Of a stretch of 38,036 nt of DNA, positions 1 to 6,734 are shown one piece after another. Both the position numbers and the translations under genes were made by a program. The notes beneath the pieces are model-generated. The model was not told the DNA's origin, did no database searches, and worked only from the letters and a program-made list of their open reading frames with translations. Origin of the DNA: Clostridium sp. C8-1-8 (lineage in GTDB: Bacteria > Bacillota > Clostridia > Clostridiales > Clostridiaceae); assembly GCF_009928445.1 (NCBI RefSeq), contig NZ_JAABNO010000041.1, positions 1 through 38,036 of the forward strand, read 5' to 3'. Every line of letters begins with the position of its first letter. Positions within the stretch are counted from its first letter, which is position 1.

Positions 1-24
1 ATTTAATTCTAATTGCTCGCTCAT
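1..24 (-). CDS. 5' end of a second MSEQL-family (HEXXH protein) gene, cut by the window edge
   Basis: Eight codons read MSEQLELN on the minus strand, preceded by an AAGGAG ribosome site. They and about 50 bases upstream match the start and leader of the HEXXH-protein gene at 22304, which begins MSEQLQSN. This is therefore the beginning of a paralogous gene, or of a broken copy, running off the left edge. Whether it is intact cannot be seen. Confidence 0.6.
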
Positions 25-75
25 ATAGCATCTCCTTCTTAACCACTTAATTTCAGCAATATTATTAACCATAGC
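25..75 (-). repeat. Leader repeat, copy A
   Basis: On the minus strand this carries the shared leader of the MSEQL family: CTATGGTTAATAATATTG, then GAAATTAAG, then the AAGGAGATGCTAT ribosome site. Related copies are at 22254 (plus), 32985-33034 (minus, decayed) and 9806-9833 (plus, leader only). Confidence 0.6.
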
Positions 76-82
76 CAATAAT

Positions 83-169
83 AAAAACATGCCACCTCAT
101 TAATAGATTACGATCAACTCTTTACAACTGCTAAAAAGAGCATCATCCTATTTTCTAGTATGAGGTGGC
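83..169 (-). terminator. Rho-independent terminator of metY
   Basis: A perfect 10-bp stem, GCCACCTCAT with ATGAGGTGGC (160-169 and 91-100), encloses a smaller CTCTTT/AAAGAG hairpin. It is followed on the minus strand by ATGTTTTTATT, and it lies about 40 bases after the metY stop. Confidence 0.8.
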
Positions 170-207
170 AATATTTAAATATAAATTATAATATTAGGAG
201 GCTTTAA

Positions 208-1500
208 TTATTTATTGATTTTATTTAGAGCTTGGTCTAAATCGTAAATCAAGTCATCAGCATCTTCAATACCTATAGACAATCTTATTAGATCTGGAGT
301 AACCCCTGCTGATAATTGTTGTTCTTCATTTAATTGTGCATGTGTTGTACTTGCTGGATGTATTACTAATGATTTTGCATCAGCTACATTTGCAAGATGT
401 GAGAATATCTTAAGACTTTCTATAAATATCTTTCCTTCTGCTGTACCACCTTTTATACCAAAGGTAAAGATTGAACCAGCGCCCTTAGGAAAATACTTCT
501 TAGCAAGCTCATAATACTTATTATCCTCTAAGCTTGGATAGCTAACCCAAGACACAAGAGGATGATTATTAAGAAATTCTACTATCTTCTTTGTGTTTGA
601 AACGTGTCTTTCTACTCTTAAGGACAAAGTCTCAAGACCTTGAAGGAATAAGAAAGAGTTAAATGGGCTTATTGCAGCTCCAGTATCTCTTAATAATTGA
701 ACTCTAGCCTTTGTTACATAGGCCGCAGCACCAACATCTTGAGCAAATCTTATTCCATGGTAGCTGTTATCTGGTTCAGTAAGTCCCTTAAACTTTCCAC
801 TAGCTACCCAATCAAATTTACCTGAATCAACAATTACTCCACCAATAGAAGTTCCATGTCCACCTATAAACTTTGTTGCTGAGTGAACAACTATATCTGC
901 TCCAAAGTCTATTGGCTTTATAAGATAAGGAGTACCAAAAGTATTGTCAACGATAAGAGGAATACCATTTTCATGGGCCACAGCTGCAACTGCTTCTATA
1001 TCTACAAGATTTATTCCTGGATTTCCTATACTTTCTATATATAAGGCTTTAGTTTTATCTGTAATTGCGCTTCTAAAGTTCTCTGGATCGTCTGGATTTA
1101 CAAAAATTGTTTTGATCCCATATCTAGGCAAGGTAGCTCCAAATAGATTATATGTTCCACCGTATAAAGTACTTGCTGCAACTATTTCATCTCCAGCCTC
1201 AGCTATGTTTATGATGGCATATGTTATTGCTGCAGACCCTGAGGCAACTGCTAGAGCTGCAATACCACCTTCAAGTGCTGCTATTCTTTTTTCGAATACA
1301 TCAGTAGTTGGATTCATGATTCTAGTATATATGTTTCCAGACTCCTTAAGTCCGAAAAGATTAGCTCCATGCTCTACGCTGTTAAAAACATAGGATGTAG
1401 TTTGATATATTGGAACAGCTCTTGACCCCGTTGTTGGATCCGCTTCTTGACCTGCATGTACTTGTAATGTATCAAATTTTAAACTTCTTTCTTCACTCAT
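208..1500 (-). CDS. metY: O-acetylhomoserine sulfhydrylase (PLP-dependent)
   Basis: This cytoplasmic PLP enzyme of the Cys/Met-metabolism family makes homocysteine (and can make methionine) from O-acetylhomoserine and sulfide or methanethiol. The 430-aa length is typical of MetY. The Schiff-base lysine is K210 in SATKFIGGHG, and D185 in IVDNTFGTPY contacts the PLP ring. The N-terminal LQVHAGQ and YTRIMNPT segments are also family hallmarks. The ATG follows a GGAGAG ribosome site. The gene stands alone between a terminator and a 600-base leader with two SAM-I riboswitches, so expression should fall when S-adenosylmethionine is high. A cystathionine gamma-synthase/lyase is the alternative, but length and sequence favour MetY. 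Confidence 0.93.
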   Translation of the reverse strand: MSEERSLKFDTLQVHAGQEADPTTGSRAVPIYQTTSYVFNSVEHGANLFGLKESGNIYTRIMNPTTDVFEKRIAALEGGIAALAVASGSAAITYAIINIAEAGDEIVAASTLYGGTYNLFGATLPRYGIKTIFVNPDDPENFRSAITDKTKALYIESIGNPGINLVDIEAVAAVAHENGIPLIVDNTFGTPYLIKPIDFGADIVVHSATKFIGGHGTSIGGVIVDSGKFDWVASGKFKGLTEPDNSYHGIRFAQDVGAAAYVTKARVQLLRDTGAAISPFNSFLFLQGLETLSLRVERHVSNTKKIVEFLNNHPLVSWVSYPSLEDNKYYELAKKYFPKGAGSIFTFGIKGGTAEGKIFIESLKIFSHLANVADAKSLVIHPASTTHAQLNEEQQLSAGVTPDLIRLSIGIEDADDLIYDLDQALNKINK

Positions 1501-1650
1501 TTTAATCTCTCCTCATTTTAAACAATATTTTTAAAGTGCTATTATTGGACTTTATTTTAAGCTTAATGCTATATTTTTATAATTTTGCCAATCTTCAGAT
1601 TAATAAAAGCAGCTTTTCTCTAAGCTTTAATTATTGGATATGCAGTAAAA

Positions 1651-1693
1651 ACAAAAATACCTCCTTTCTCAATTGAATGACGAAAGAAGGTAT
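1651..1693 (-). terminator. Expression-platform terminator of the gene-proximal SAM riboswitch
   Basis: A stem of 12 positions with one C-A mismatch (1657-1668 with 1682-1693) is followed on the minus strand by TTTTTGTTTTT. It lies just after the aptamer, as expected for an S-box OFF switch. Confidence 0.8.
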
Positions 1694-1720
1694 AATTTAC
1701 CGCAAAAAATACTACCGTCT

Positions 1721-1833
1721 CTCATCTTTCTTTAGGTAATGATCCTAAAGCAGGAATTGGCACCTTTTCAGATAAATGGATCTGAAGGTTGCCGAGGTTT
1801 CGTAGGGCCAGTCCCTCAACCTCTCTTGATAAG
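1721..1833 (-). promoter_or_regulatory. SAM-I (S-box) riboswitch, gene-proximal copy
   Basis: The minus strand shows the S-box core: CTTATCAAGAGAGGTTGAGG, then GGCCCTACGAAACCTCGGCAA, a variable arm, and GATGAGAGACGG closing P1 (CTTATC with GATGAG). SAM binding should favour the terminator that follows at 1651-1693. It is the second of two S-boxes ahead of metY. Confidence 0.9.
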
Positions 1834-1942
1834 AAATATAAAGCTATTTAATTATATAAAATCTCTAATGCTATATTCATTAGTGATCTTTTGAACTTAT
1901 TGATATAAAAAAGAACCTAAGATTTAAATAAATTGACTTTAC

Positions 1943-1973
1943 AAAAACAAAAAACCTCTTTGCTGAAAGAGGT
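1943..1973 (-). terminator. Expression-platform terminator of the promoter-proximal SAM riboswitch
   Basis: A perfect ACCTCTTT/AAAGAGGT stem with a four-base loop (1954-1973) is followed on the minus strand by TTTTTTGTTTTT. Confidence 0.85.
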
Positions 1974-1989
1974 ATGAAAATCACGCATA

Positions 1990-2087
1990 CTTATCTCTCA
2001 GCTAACGCTGTTGGACTTAGCACCATGTATAATGAAATACTGGTTGCTGGGCTTCACAGGGCCTATCCCTCCACCACTCTTGATAAG
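1990..2087 (-). promoter_or_regulatory. SAM-I (S-box) riboswitch, promoter-proximal copy
   Basis: The minus strand has a canonical S-box: CTTATCAAGAGTGGTGGAGG, GGCCCTGTGAAGCCCAGCAA, GGTGCTAAGTCCAACAG and GCTGAGAGATAAG, with P1 formed by CTTATC/GATAAG. It begins about 20 bases after the likely transcription start and has its own terminator. Confidence 0.93.
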
Positions 2088-2111
2088 GTCTTTATTAAAT
2101 TACTTGTTCTT

Positions 2112-2140
2112 ATTATAATTAGGCAAAAATAGTTTGTCAA
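2112..2140 (-). promoter_or_regulatory. Sigma-A promoter of metY
   Basis: On the minus strand a perfect -35 TTGACA (2135-2140) and a perfect -10 TATAAT (2112-2117) are 17 bases apart. Transcription would start near 2105, just ahead of the first S-box. Confidence 0.85.
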
Positions 2141-2373
2141 CTATAATTTGTAATTTCTTTAATAAATATGGTTTTGCTACTTCTTAATAAATTTGTGTTT
2201 TCAAATTCTCCTCTTGGAACCCATAGAGCTTTGAAAATAGATTTCGGATCCAAGTGCTAATATTTAAAAATCAATTTCAATTATATTCTCTATTATTGTG
2301 TCACTATATTAAAACTTTTCATATTTATATAATACAGAACAAAATATAAATATTAAATACTGGAGGATGTCTT

Positions 2374-2541
2374 ATGAGTGACGTATTCAAGATGAAGGAT
2401 GAGCTTAAGCTAGATTATGCCGAAGCTTATGTAGTACCTCAACCATTTAAAGATCTTTATTATATAAAAACTGCTTTTTCTCGGGGAACTATATTTAATG
2501 ATTTATATAGACCTTATGAGAAGAAAAAATACGGGAGGTAG
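2374..2541 (+). CDS. cotJA: Spore coat protein CotJA
   Basis: This short protein (55 aa) begins MSDVFKMKDE, carries the AYVVPQPF and AFSRGTIFNDLYRPY segments, and ends KKKYGR. The pattern of a proline-containing start, then a Gly-Thr-x-Phe-x-x-Leu-x-x-Pro-Tyr element, is that of the CotJA family. An ideal GGAGG site lies eight bases before the ATG. The downstream cotJB ribosome site (GGGAGG) overlaps its last codons, so the genes are translationally close. CotJA, CotJB and CotJC are made in the mother cell and enter the inner coat; CotJC depends on CotJA for incorporation in B. subtilis. An AT-rich stretch at 2300-2340 is the likely promoter, but no sporulation sigma site could be assigned with confidence. 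Confidence 0.85.
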   Translation: MSDVFKMKDELKLDYAEAYVVPQPFKDLYYIKTAFSRGTIFNDLYRPYEKKKYGR

Positions 2542-2546
2542 TACAG

Positions 2547-2801
2547 ATGGAACAAAAGAAATTACTTTGTATGATCCAACAAGTTGGCTTTTATCTAGTA
2601 GAGCTTAATCTTTACTTAGATACTCATCCTGATTGCAAGGATGCTTTAGAAAGACTAAACTATCTTTCTGGAAAACTAAGAGCCTTAAGGAAGGAATACT
2701 GTTCTAAGTATGGTCCTTTAACTAACTTTGGACTTCAACCTGCTGAGGATTGGGATCAATGGGTTTCAGAACCATGGCCATGGGAAAGAGAAGCAAATTA
2801 A
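2547..2801 (+). CDS. cotJB: Spore coat protein CotJB
   Basis: This 84-aa protein has the CotJB pattern: an N-terminal helix (LLCMIQQVGFYLVELNLYLD), an ALERLNYL segment, and a tryptophan-rich end WDQWVSEPWPWE. It is the middle gene of cotJABC, five bases after cotJA and nineteen before cotJC. The ribosome site GGGAGG sits within the cotJA stop region. Family members are spore-coat components of unknown biochemical activity. Confidence 0.9.
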   Translation: MEQKKLLCMIQQVGFYLVELNLYLDTHPDCKDALERLNYLSGKLRALRKEYCSKYGPLTNFGLQPAEDWDQWVSEPWPWEREAN

Positions 2802-2820
2802 TTTAATGGAGGAATAATGT

Positions 2821-3381
2821 ATGTGGTATTATGAAAAAAGATTAGAGTATCCCGTAAATATCAAAACACCTGATTTGAAGACTGCTAAGATTATCATGAC
2901 TCAATTAGGTGGTCCTGATGGCGAACTTAGTGCTTCCATGAGATATTTAAGTCAAAGATATACTATGCCTACAGGAAAGACAAAAGGCTTATTAACTGAC
3001 ATCGGTACAGAAGAATTAGCTCACTTAGAAATAGTTTCTTCAATGATATATCAACTTACAAGAAAAGCTACTCCTGAACAAATAAAAGCTGAAGGCTTTG
3101 ATTCTTATTACGTTGTACATGGCACAGCGGCTTACCCTTCTGATCCAAATGGAATTCCTTGGACTGCTGCATATATTCAAGCAACTACAGATCCAATAGC
3201 TGATCTACATGAAGATATGGCTGCTGAGCAAAAAGCTAGAGCTGCTTACGAAAGATTGATTCAACTTATAGATGATAAAGACGTAATAGATGTACTTCAG
3301 TTCCTAAGAGAAAGAGAAGTGGTACATTTCCAAAGATTTGGTGAAGCTTTAGTGACTGTTCAAGAACATTGCAAGAAGTAA
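2821..3381 (+). CDS. cotJC: Spore coat protein CotJC, manganese-catalase family
   Basis: The 186-aa ferritin-like protein belongs to the Mn-catalase family. The likely di-metal ligands are E35 (DGELSASMRY), E65 and H68 (GTEELAHLE), E136 (AAEQKARAAYE) and H169 (REVVHFQRF). It is shorter than true Mn catalases, as is usual for CotJC. An ATG at 2817 is rejected because it opens only a five-codon frame; the ATG at 2821 follows GGAGG. It is the last gene of the cotJ operon. It may protect the spore from peroxide, which is inferred from the family. Confidence 0.92.
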   Translation: MWYYEKRLEYPVNIKTPDLKTAKIIMTQLGGPDGELSASMRYLSQRYTMPTGKTKGLLTDIGTEELAHLEIVSSMIYQLTRKATPEQIKAEGFDSYYVVHGTAAYPSDPNGIPWTAAYIQATTDPIADLHEDMAAEQKARAAYERLIQLIDDKDVIDVLQFLREREVVHFQRFGEALVTVQEHCKK

Positions 3382-3443
3382 CCTTCATATAATCTTGATT
3401 TTCATTTGCTTAAAGTAAATATTTCTTGCATATGCCCATTTTC

Positions 3444-3528
3444 TTACTGTATATCTAAAAGCACTATTTTCCCCTTCCAAATTTCTAGGCTTATCTAGAA
3501 AAAGGTGTATATTTTCCTATACAGTAAA
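3444..3528. repeat. Inverted-repeat element with TTACTGTATA ends
   Basis: TTACTGTATA (3444-3453) and TATACAGTAA (3518-3527) form 10-bp inverted ends around a TTTCTAG/CTAGAAA hairpin (3482-3488, 3495-3501). Read on the minus strand, the end TTTACTGTATAGGAAAATAT is nearly the same as the end at 32276-32295. The element lies between the convergent cotJC and glucanase genes, which argues against a promoter operator. Confidence 0.5.
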
Positions 3529-3575
3529 GTATGCTTCTAATACTACTTTTATGATTAATATGAATTTAACTAAGA

Positions 3576-3619
3576 AATTTAAGGTTTAGCTTAGAATACT
3601 CTTTGCTAAACCTTAAATT
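3576..3619. terminator. Long perfect hairpin after the glucanase gene
   Basis: A perfect 15-bp stem (3576-3590 with 3605-3619) has a 14-base loop and lies six bases after the glucanase stop. No strong T run follows on either strand, but the stem is AT-rich and placed like a terminator between convergent genes. Confidence 0.6.
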
Positions 3620-3624
3620 ATATT

Positions 3625-5421
3625 TTACCAGCCTACTCTTATTATTAGTCCCTTAGGATCTCCCACCTCAAGATAAGCTGCCTGTTGATTTACATCATCA
3701 TAGCAGAAGCCATAAGCTAGATTATCTATACTGTGATCATGCCAGAACTTAGCATAATAGTTTGCTGGTGCAGCTTTATAATATGCACTTGGATTGTTCC
3801 AATTTGCAGTATCTGTGTAAACGTGTCTATTTATTGCCGCACATATTTGAGGATTTTGCTGTAATCCATTAGTTCCAAGTAATATATCTTGAGTAGAATA
3901 GCTTGAATATCCTGCAAAGTAGTTAGCATTCGCCCCACCTGCTGCAAAAGTCCCATGTATAGGTGCTACAATTCTATATGGAGCTTGCAATGTAGCTAAA
4001 GACTTGAATTCTGTTGGAACCTCATTCTGATATTTTGTAAATATGCCTGAACGGGTTTCTGTCTCTAGTTCACCAACGGTTCTATCATAATTTCCTGCTT
4101 TATTAACCAATCTATGTTGTATTGGGAATCCAAACCCGTCAACTCTTGTTGTATTTCCATGGTACCCAGTATCATTAACAGTAAACTCAACAAAATCAAA
4201 ATATACATCTCTGTTAGGATCTGTAGGATTGTCTACGTTAGGCCCTGCAAAACCATCATCATAAGTTTTAATATAACAAGGAGATCCTACACTTAAAAAC
4301 ATTCTTCCAGAGGTTATCTTAGGTAGTGTAACCCAGTTTGTTTCACTTATCTTATGATAAATATTAGCGTAATTTGCACCATTCTTTGTTAGATGTCCTG
4401 AGGCATCATTCAATGAATTTGAAATAGGAACTAGATTACTATTTGAATCTAGATAAGACCACTTCCCATTGGATGGGTTTATACCTAGAACTCCCCAGTA
4501 TATATTAGCATCAGCATATGCACCATTAGTTCCATTCATAACCTTAACACTTACTGCTCCACTTACAGTTGGTGTTGGAATTGATGAAGCAGCTATTGAA
4601 TATATAGAGCCATTTGTTGGGTTTGTGTTGTTAGATAAAGTAAAAGACCACCTTTGTGCATCTGTTCCATTATCAGTCCATTGCTGTACAACAGCTCCAT
4701 CAGCTGTTGAAGAATTTGACACATCCATTACTAACCCACTAGCTTTACAAACTACCTTGTAATATCCACTTCCCATATCAACTATCTGCCACCTTTGAGC
4801 ATCTGAACCATTATCAACAGCTTGTTGAAGCTGTGTTCCAGCAGAAGTAGAAAAGTTTGGATCATCTAGAGCCATTCCACTGTTTACAGCTATGAGCTTA
4901 TAATAACCATTGCCGACATCAACCACCTTAAACTGTTGATTAGTAGCTCCTGTACTTGTCCACTGCTGTATCTTAGCACCATCAGAAGTGGATGCATCCT
5001 TTACATCTAAAGCCTTTCCACTAACCTTACTCTTTATAGTGTAAATACTTCCGCTTACTAAACCAGAACTCGAACCTATTGTATAGCTAATCCACGCTGT
5101 ATCATAGGCTGGTGTTCCATTATTATAGGTAAATGAGTAATCCACCTTACCTCCTACAGATGCATCAATACTTTTTTCATATCTGCCAGTTGAACTATTG
5201 TACTGCATGGAATAATTAAGCTGAGTACCTGAATTAACTTTGTAATGGACATTTACCCAAGTAGTACTAACGTTAGATTTAAACCAAATTGTAGCAGTAG
5301 CTCCCGACACACTTATACCACTAGAATAATCTGCAGCCTTCACAGCTATACCTTGGAAAAGAAAACTGGCGAAAAAAAGTATTACAAAAATTGATATGGA
5401 CTTATTTAATTTTTTCAACAC
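3625..5421 (-). CDS. Secreted glucanase: CBM, ricin-type lectin, GH64
   Basis: This exported protein probably cleaves beta-1,3-glucan such as fungal wall or laminarin. Numbering from the GTG at 5421, residues 1-28 are a signal peptide (ISIFVILFFASFLFQG). About 30-115 is a beta-sandwich carbohydrate-binding module resembling CBM56. About 120-265 is a ricin B-type trefoil with three repeats, two carrying the full QQW element (KIQQW, VVQQW) and one altered (LQQAV). The remainder to the end is a glycoside-hydrolase-64-like catalytic domain (DFVEFT, TRVDGFGFPIQ and the terminal FCYDDV). A TTG at 5430 touches the AAGGAGG site, so I prefer the GTG nine bases after it; a TTG at 5418 is also possible. 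The exact GH and CBM numbers rest on recall of these families. Confidence 0.8.
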   Translation of the reverse strand: MLKKLNKSISIFVILFFASFLFQGIAVKAADYSSGISVSGATATIWFKSNVSTTWVNVHYKVNSGTQLNYSMQYNSSTGRYEKSIDASVGGKVDYSFTYNNGTPAYDTAWISYTIGSSSGLVSGSIYTIKSKVSGKALDVKDASTSDGAKIQQWTSTGATNQQFKVVDVGNGYYKLIAVNSGMALDDPNFSTSAGTQLQQAVDNGSDAQRWQIVDMGSGYYKVVCKASGLVMDVSNSSTADGAVVQQWTDNGTDAQRWSFTLSNNTNPTNGSIYSIAASSIPTPTVSGAVSVKVMNGTNGAYADANIYWGVLGINPSNGKWSYLDSNSNLVPISNSLNDASGHLTKNGANYANIYHKISETNWVTLPKITSGRMFLSVGSPCYIKTYDDGFAGPNVDNPTDPNRDVYFDFVEFTVNDTGYHGNTTRVDGFGFPIQHRLVNKAGNYDRTVGELETETRSGIFTKYQNEVPTEFKSLATLQAPYRIVAPIHGTFAAGGANANYFAGYSSYSTQDILLGTNGLQQNPQICAAINRHVYTDTANWNNPSAYYKAAPANYYAKFWHDHSIDNLAYGFCYDDVNQQAAYLEVGDPKGLIIRVGW

Positions 5422-5802
5422 AAGTAACAACCTCCTTAATAATTGTATTATTAATTTTAATAATTTAAGTAGGATAGTTAAGCTTTCATGTTTTTGTTAT
5501 AGATATTAATTTTTCAAATCAGAGACCTTATTCCTTTCCTCCTTTCATACCTTATTAGATTTACATTAGATATATGAATTTGTAATTATTGGACTCTTTA
5601 GGATGTATTATATAGATCTATTAGAATGATATTTCATTTGAGATAGTTTATTAGAATTAATTAGGCTTTGGAAATGCTATATGATATTACGTCTATCTGT
5701 TGATTATAAATATAGTAAATATACTATTAACTGCAGAATTTATTTATATTAAAGCATAAATACACCACATTTATTGTGTTTAAATTCATTTACATTGTTT
5801 AC
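5422..5802 (-). other. Long untranslated leader of the glucanase gene
   Basis: About 370 bases separate the likely promoter from the start codon. No recognised riboswitch or open frame is present. It holds a dyad, ATAGTA-AATA-TACTAT, near 5710-5725, and a purine-rich AAGGAGGAAAGGAATAAGG tract (minus strand) near 5530-5550, not followed by a convincing gene. Confidence 0.4.
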
Positions 5803-5808
5803 ACCTAC

Positions 5809-5837
5809 ATGTTACTTTATATCCCATATATTGTCAA
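5809..5837 (-). promoter_or_regulatory. Promoter of the glucanase gene
   Basis: On the minus strand -35 TTGACA (5832-5837) and -10 TAACAT (5809-5814) are 17 bases apart. Confidence 0.65.
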
Positions 5838-6023
5838 TGCACTTTTTTTCTGTTTTTATATATTTTTTTATATAACATTAACTTTTATCTATAGTTAAAT
5901 AGATTATACTTCCAAATTTATGATTGAAGTCTTTTTACTATCTCCCTCACTAGTAGTTATACCCACTTCATATCAAAAGGTTTAGCTAACTATTTTTTTT
6001 TTGATTTCCTACACAATAAAATA

Positions 6024-6048
6024 AAGCTCTGCAATTTATGCAGAGCTT
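6024..6048 (-). terminator. Terminator of the small-gene pair
   Basis: A perfect AAGCTCTGC/GCAGAGCTT stem with a seven-base loop is followed on the minus strand by TATTTTATTG. It would end transcripts of the two small genes at 6168-6536. Confidence 0.7.
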
Positions 6049-6051
6049 CTT

Positions 6052-6117
6052 TATAAAAAAGCTTATGATATATGTCAGCTCCTAAACTTAGGTAACTGCA
6101 ATAATAAGCTTTTTATA
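6052..6117. repeat. Nested inverted repeat
   Basis: TATAAAAAAGCTTAT (6052-6066) pairs with ATAAGCTTTTTATA (6104-6117) around an inner CCTAA/TTAGG hairpin flanked by CAG/CTG. It could be a second, bidirectional terminator or a small mobile-type repeat. Confidence 0.45.
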
Positions 6118-6167
6118 CTTTATATATATTTATTTCTTAACTTAATTGCTACGACTTTTTTACGTTT

Positions 6168-6380
6168 TTATTTAATTAAGATCTTTTCCTTTAATTTTTC
6201 TATAACATATTCGTCAGTTGAAGGTTCTTTTTCAGATTCATCAAGAACATTAATTAGTGCTTTATTTATCTCTTCCTTAGTCACCACATTATTATCTACT
6301 AGCACTTCTACTAAGGCATCAACTTTATAGGAATAAATACTTAGAATATCTGCTACTTTTTTTATTGCATTATCATCCAT
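6168..6380 (-). CDS. Small hypothetical protein
   Basis: This 70-aa acidic protein of unknown function has two predicted helical parts. The first has VADILSIYSYKVDALVEVL and the second is rich in Glu and Lys (DEYVIEKLKEKI). Three in-frame ATGs occur within ten bases; the third, at 6380, is nine bases after AGGAG and is chosen, while those at 6389 and 6386 touch or nearly touch the ribosome site. It is the second gene of a two-gene unit; the upstream stop TAG forms part of its ribosome site. No membrane segment or known motif was found. Confidence 0.6.
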   Translation of the reverse strand: MDDNAIKKVADILSIYSYKVDALVEVLVDNNVVTKEEINKALINVLDESEKEPSTDEYVIEKLKEKILIK

Positions 6381-6392
6381 TTGCATCATCTC

Positions 6393-6536
6393 CTATTTCT
6401 CTTTTTTCTTGCCTTTTACTGCTACAAACTCTGACAATCTGTCATTGGGGTCTATATAAACGTAATCTCCATACTCATTCTTTTTTAATCCTAAGGAAGC
6501 CATCTTTTTTCTAGTATTGCTTATTTTAGTCGCCAT
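6393..6536 (-). CDS. Small basic hypothetical protein (47 aa)
   Basis: The frame begins MATKISNTRKKMASLGLKKN, contains YGDYVYIDPNDRLSEF, and ends in a lysine-rich tail. A GGAGG site precedes the ATG by about ten bases. The stop codon overlaps the ribosome site of the next gene, which supports real translation and coupling. The basic ends around an acidic, aromatic centre look like a folded small protein, but no function is recognised. Confidence 0.65.
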   Translation of the reverse strand: MATKISNTRKKMASLGLKKNEYGDYVYIDPNDRLSEFVAVKGKKKEK

Positions 6537-6734
6537 ATATATTTTACCTCCATTTTAAGATTAAATTCAAATTATAAAAATTTTACATATCCTTGATATA
6601 TTAAGCTTGATACTAATTGTATTGTATATTCCACATCATCAATATTTTTTCCTAAGAAAGCTTGTTTATACTACTTAAAATATCACTTAATCTACTGGAG
6701 ATTTATATTATGGAGTAAACTTCTACTGCTTCTA

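Noticed and set aside
2817..2834. ATG at 2817 as the cotJC start
   Set aside because: It opens a five-codon frame only; the ATG at 2821 gives the full CotJC protein.
3444..3528. TACTGTATA...TATACAGTA as an SOS (LexA) box
   Set aside because: The halves resemble the E. coli box, but they are over 60 bases apart, and Firmicute LexA sites differ (GAAC-N4-GTTC).
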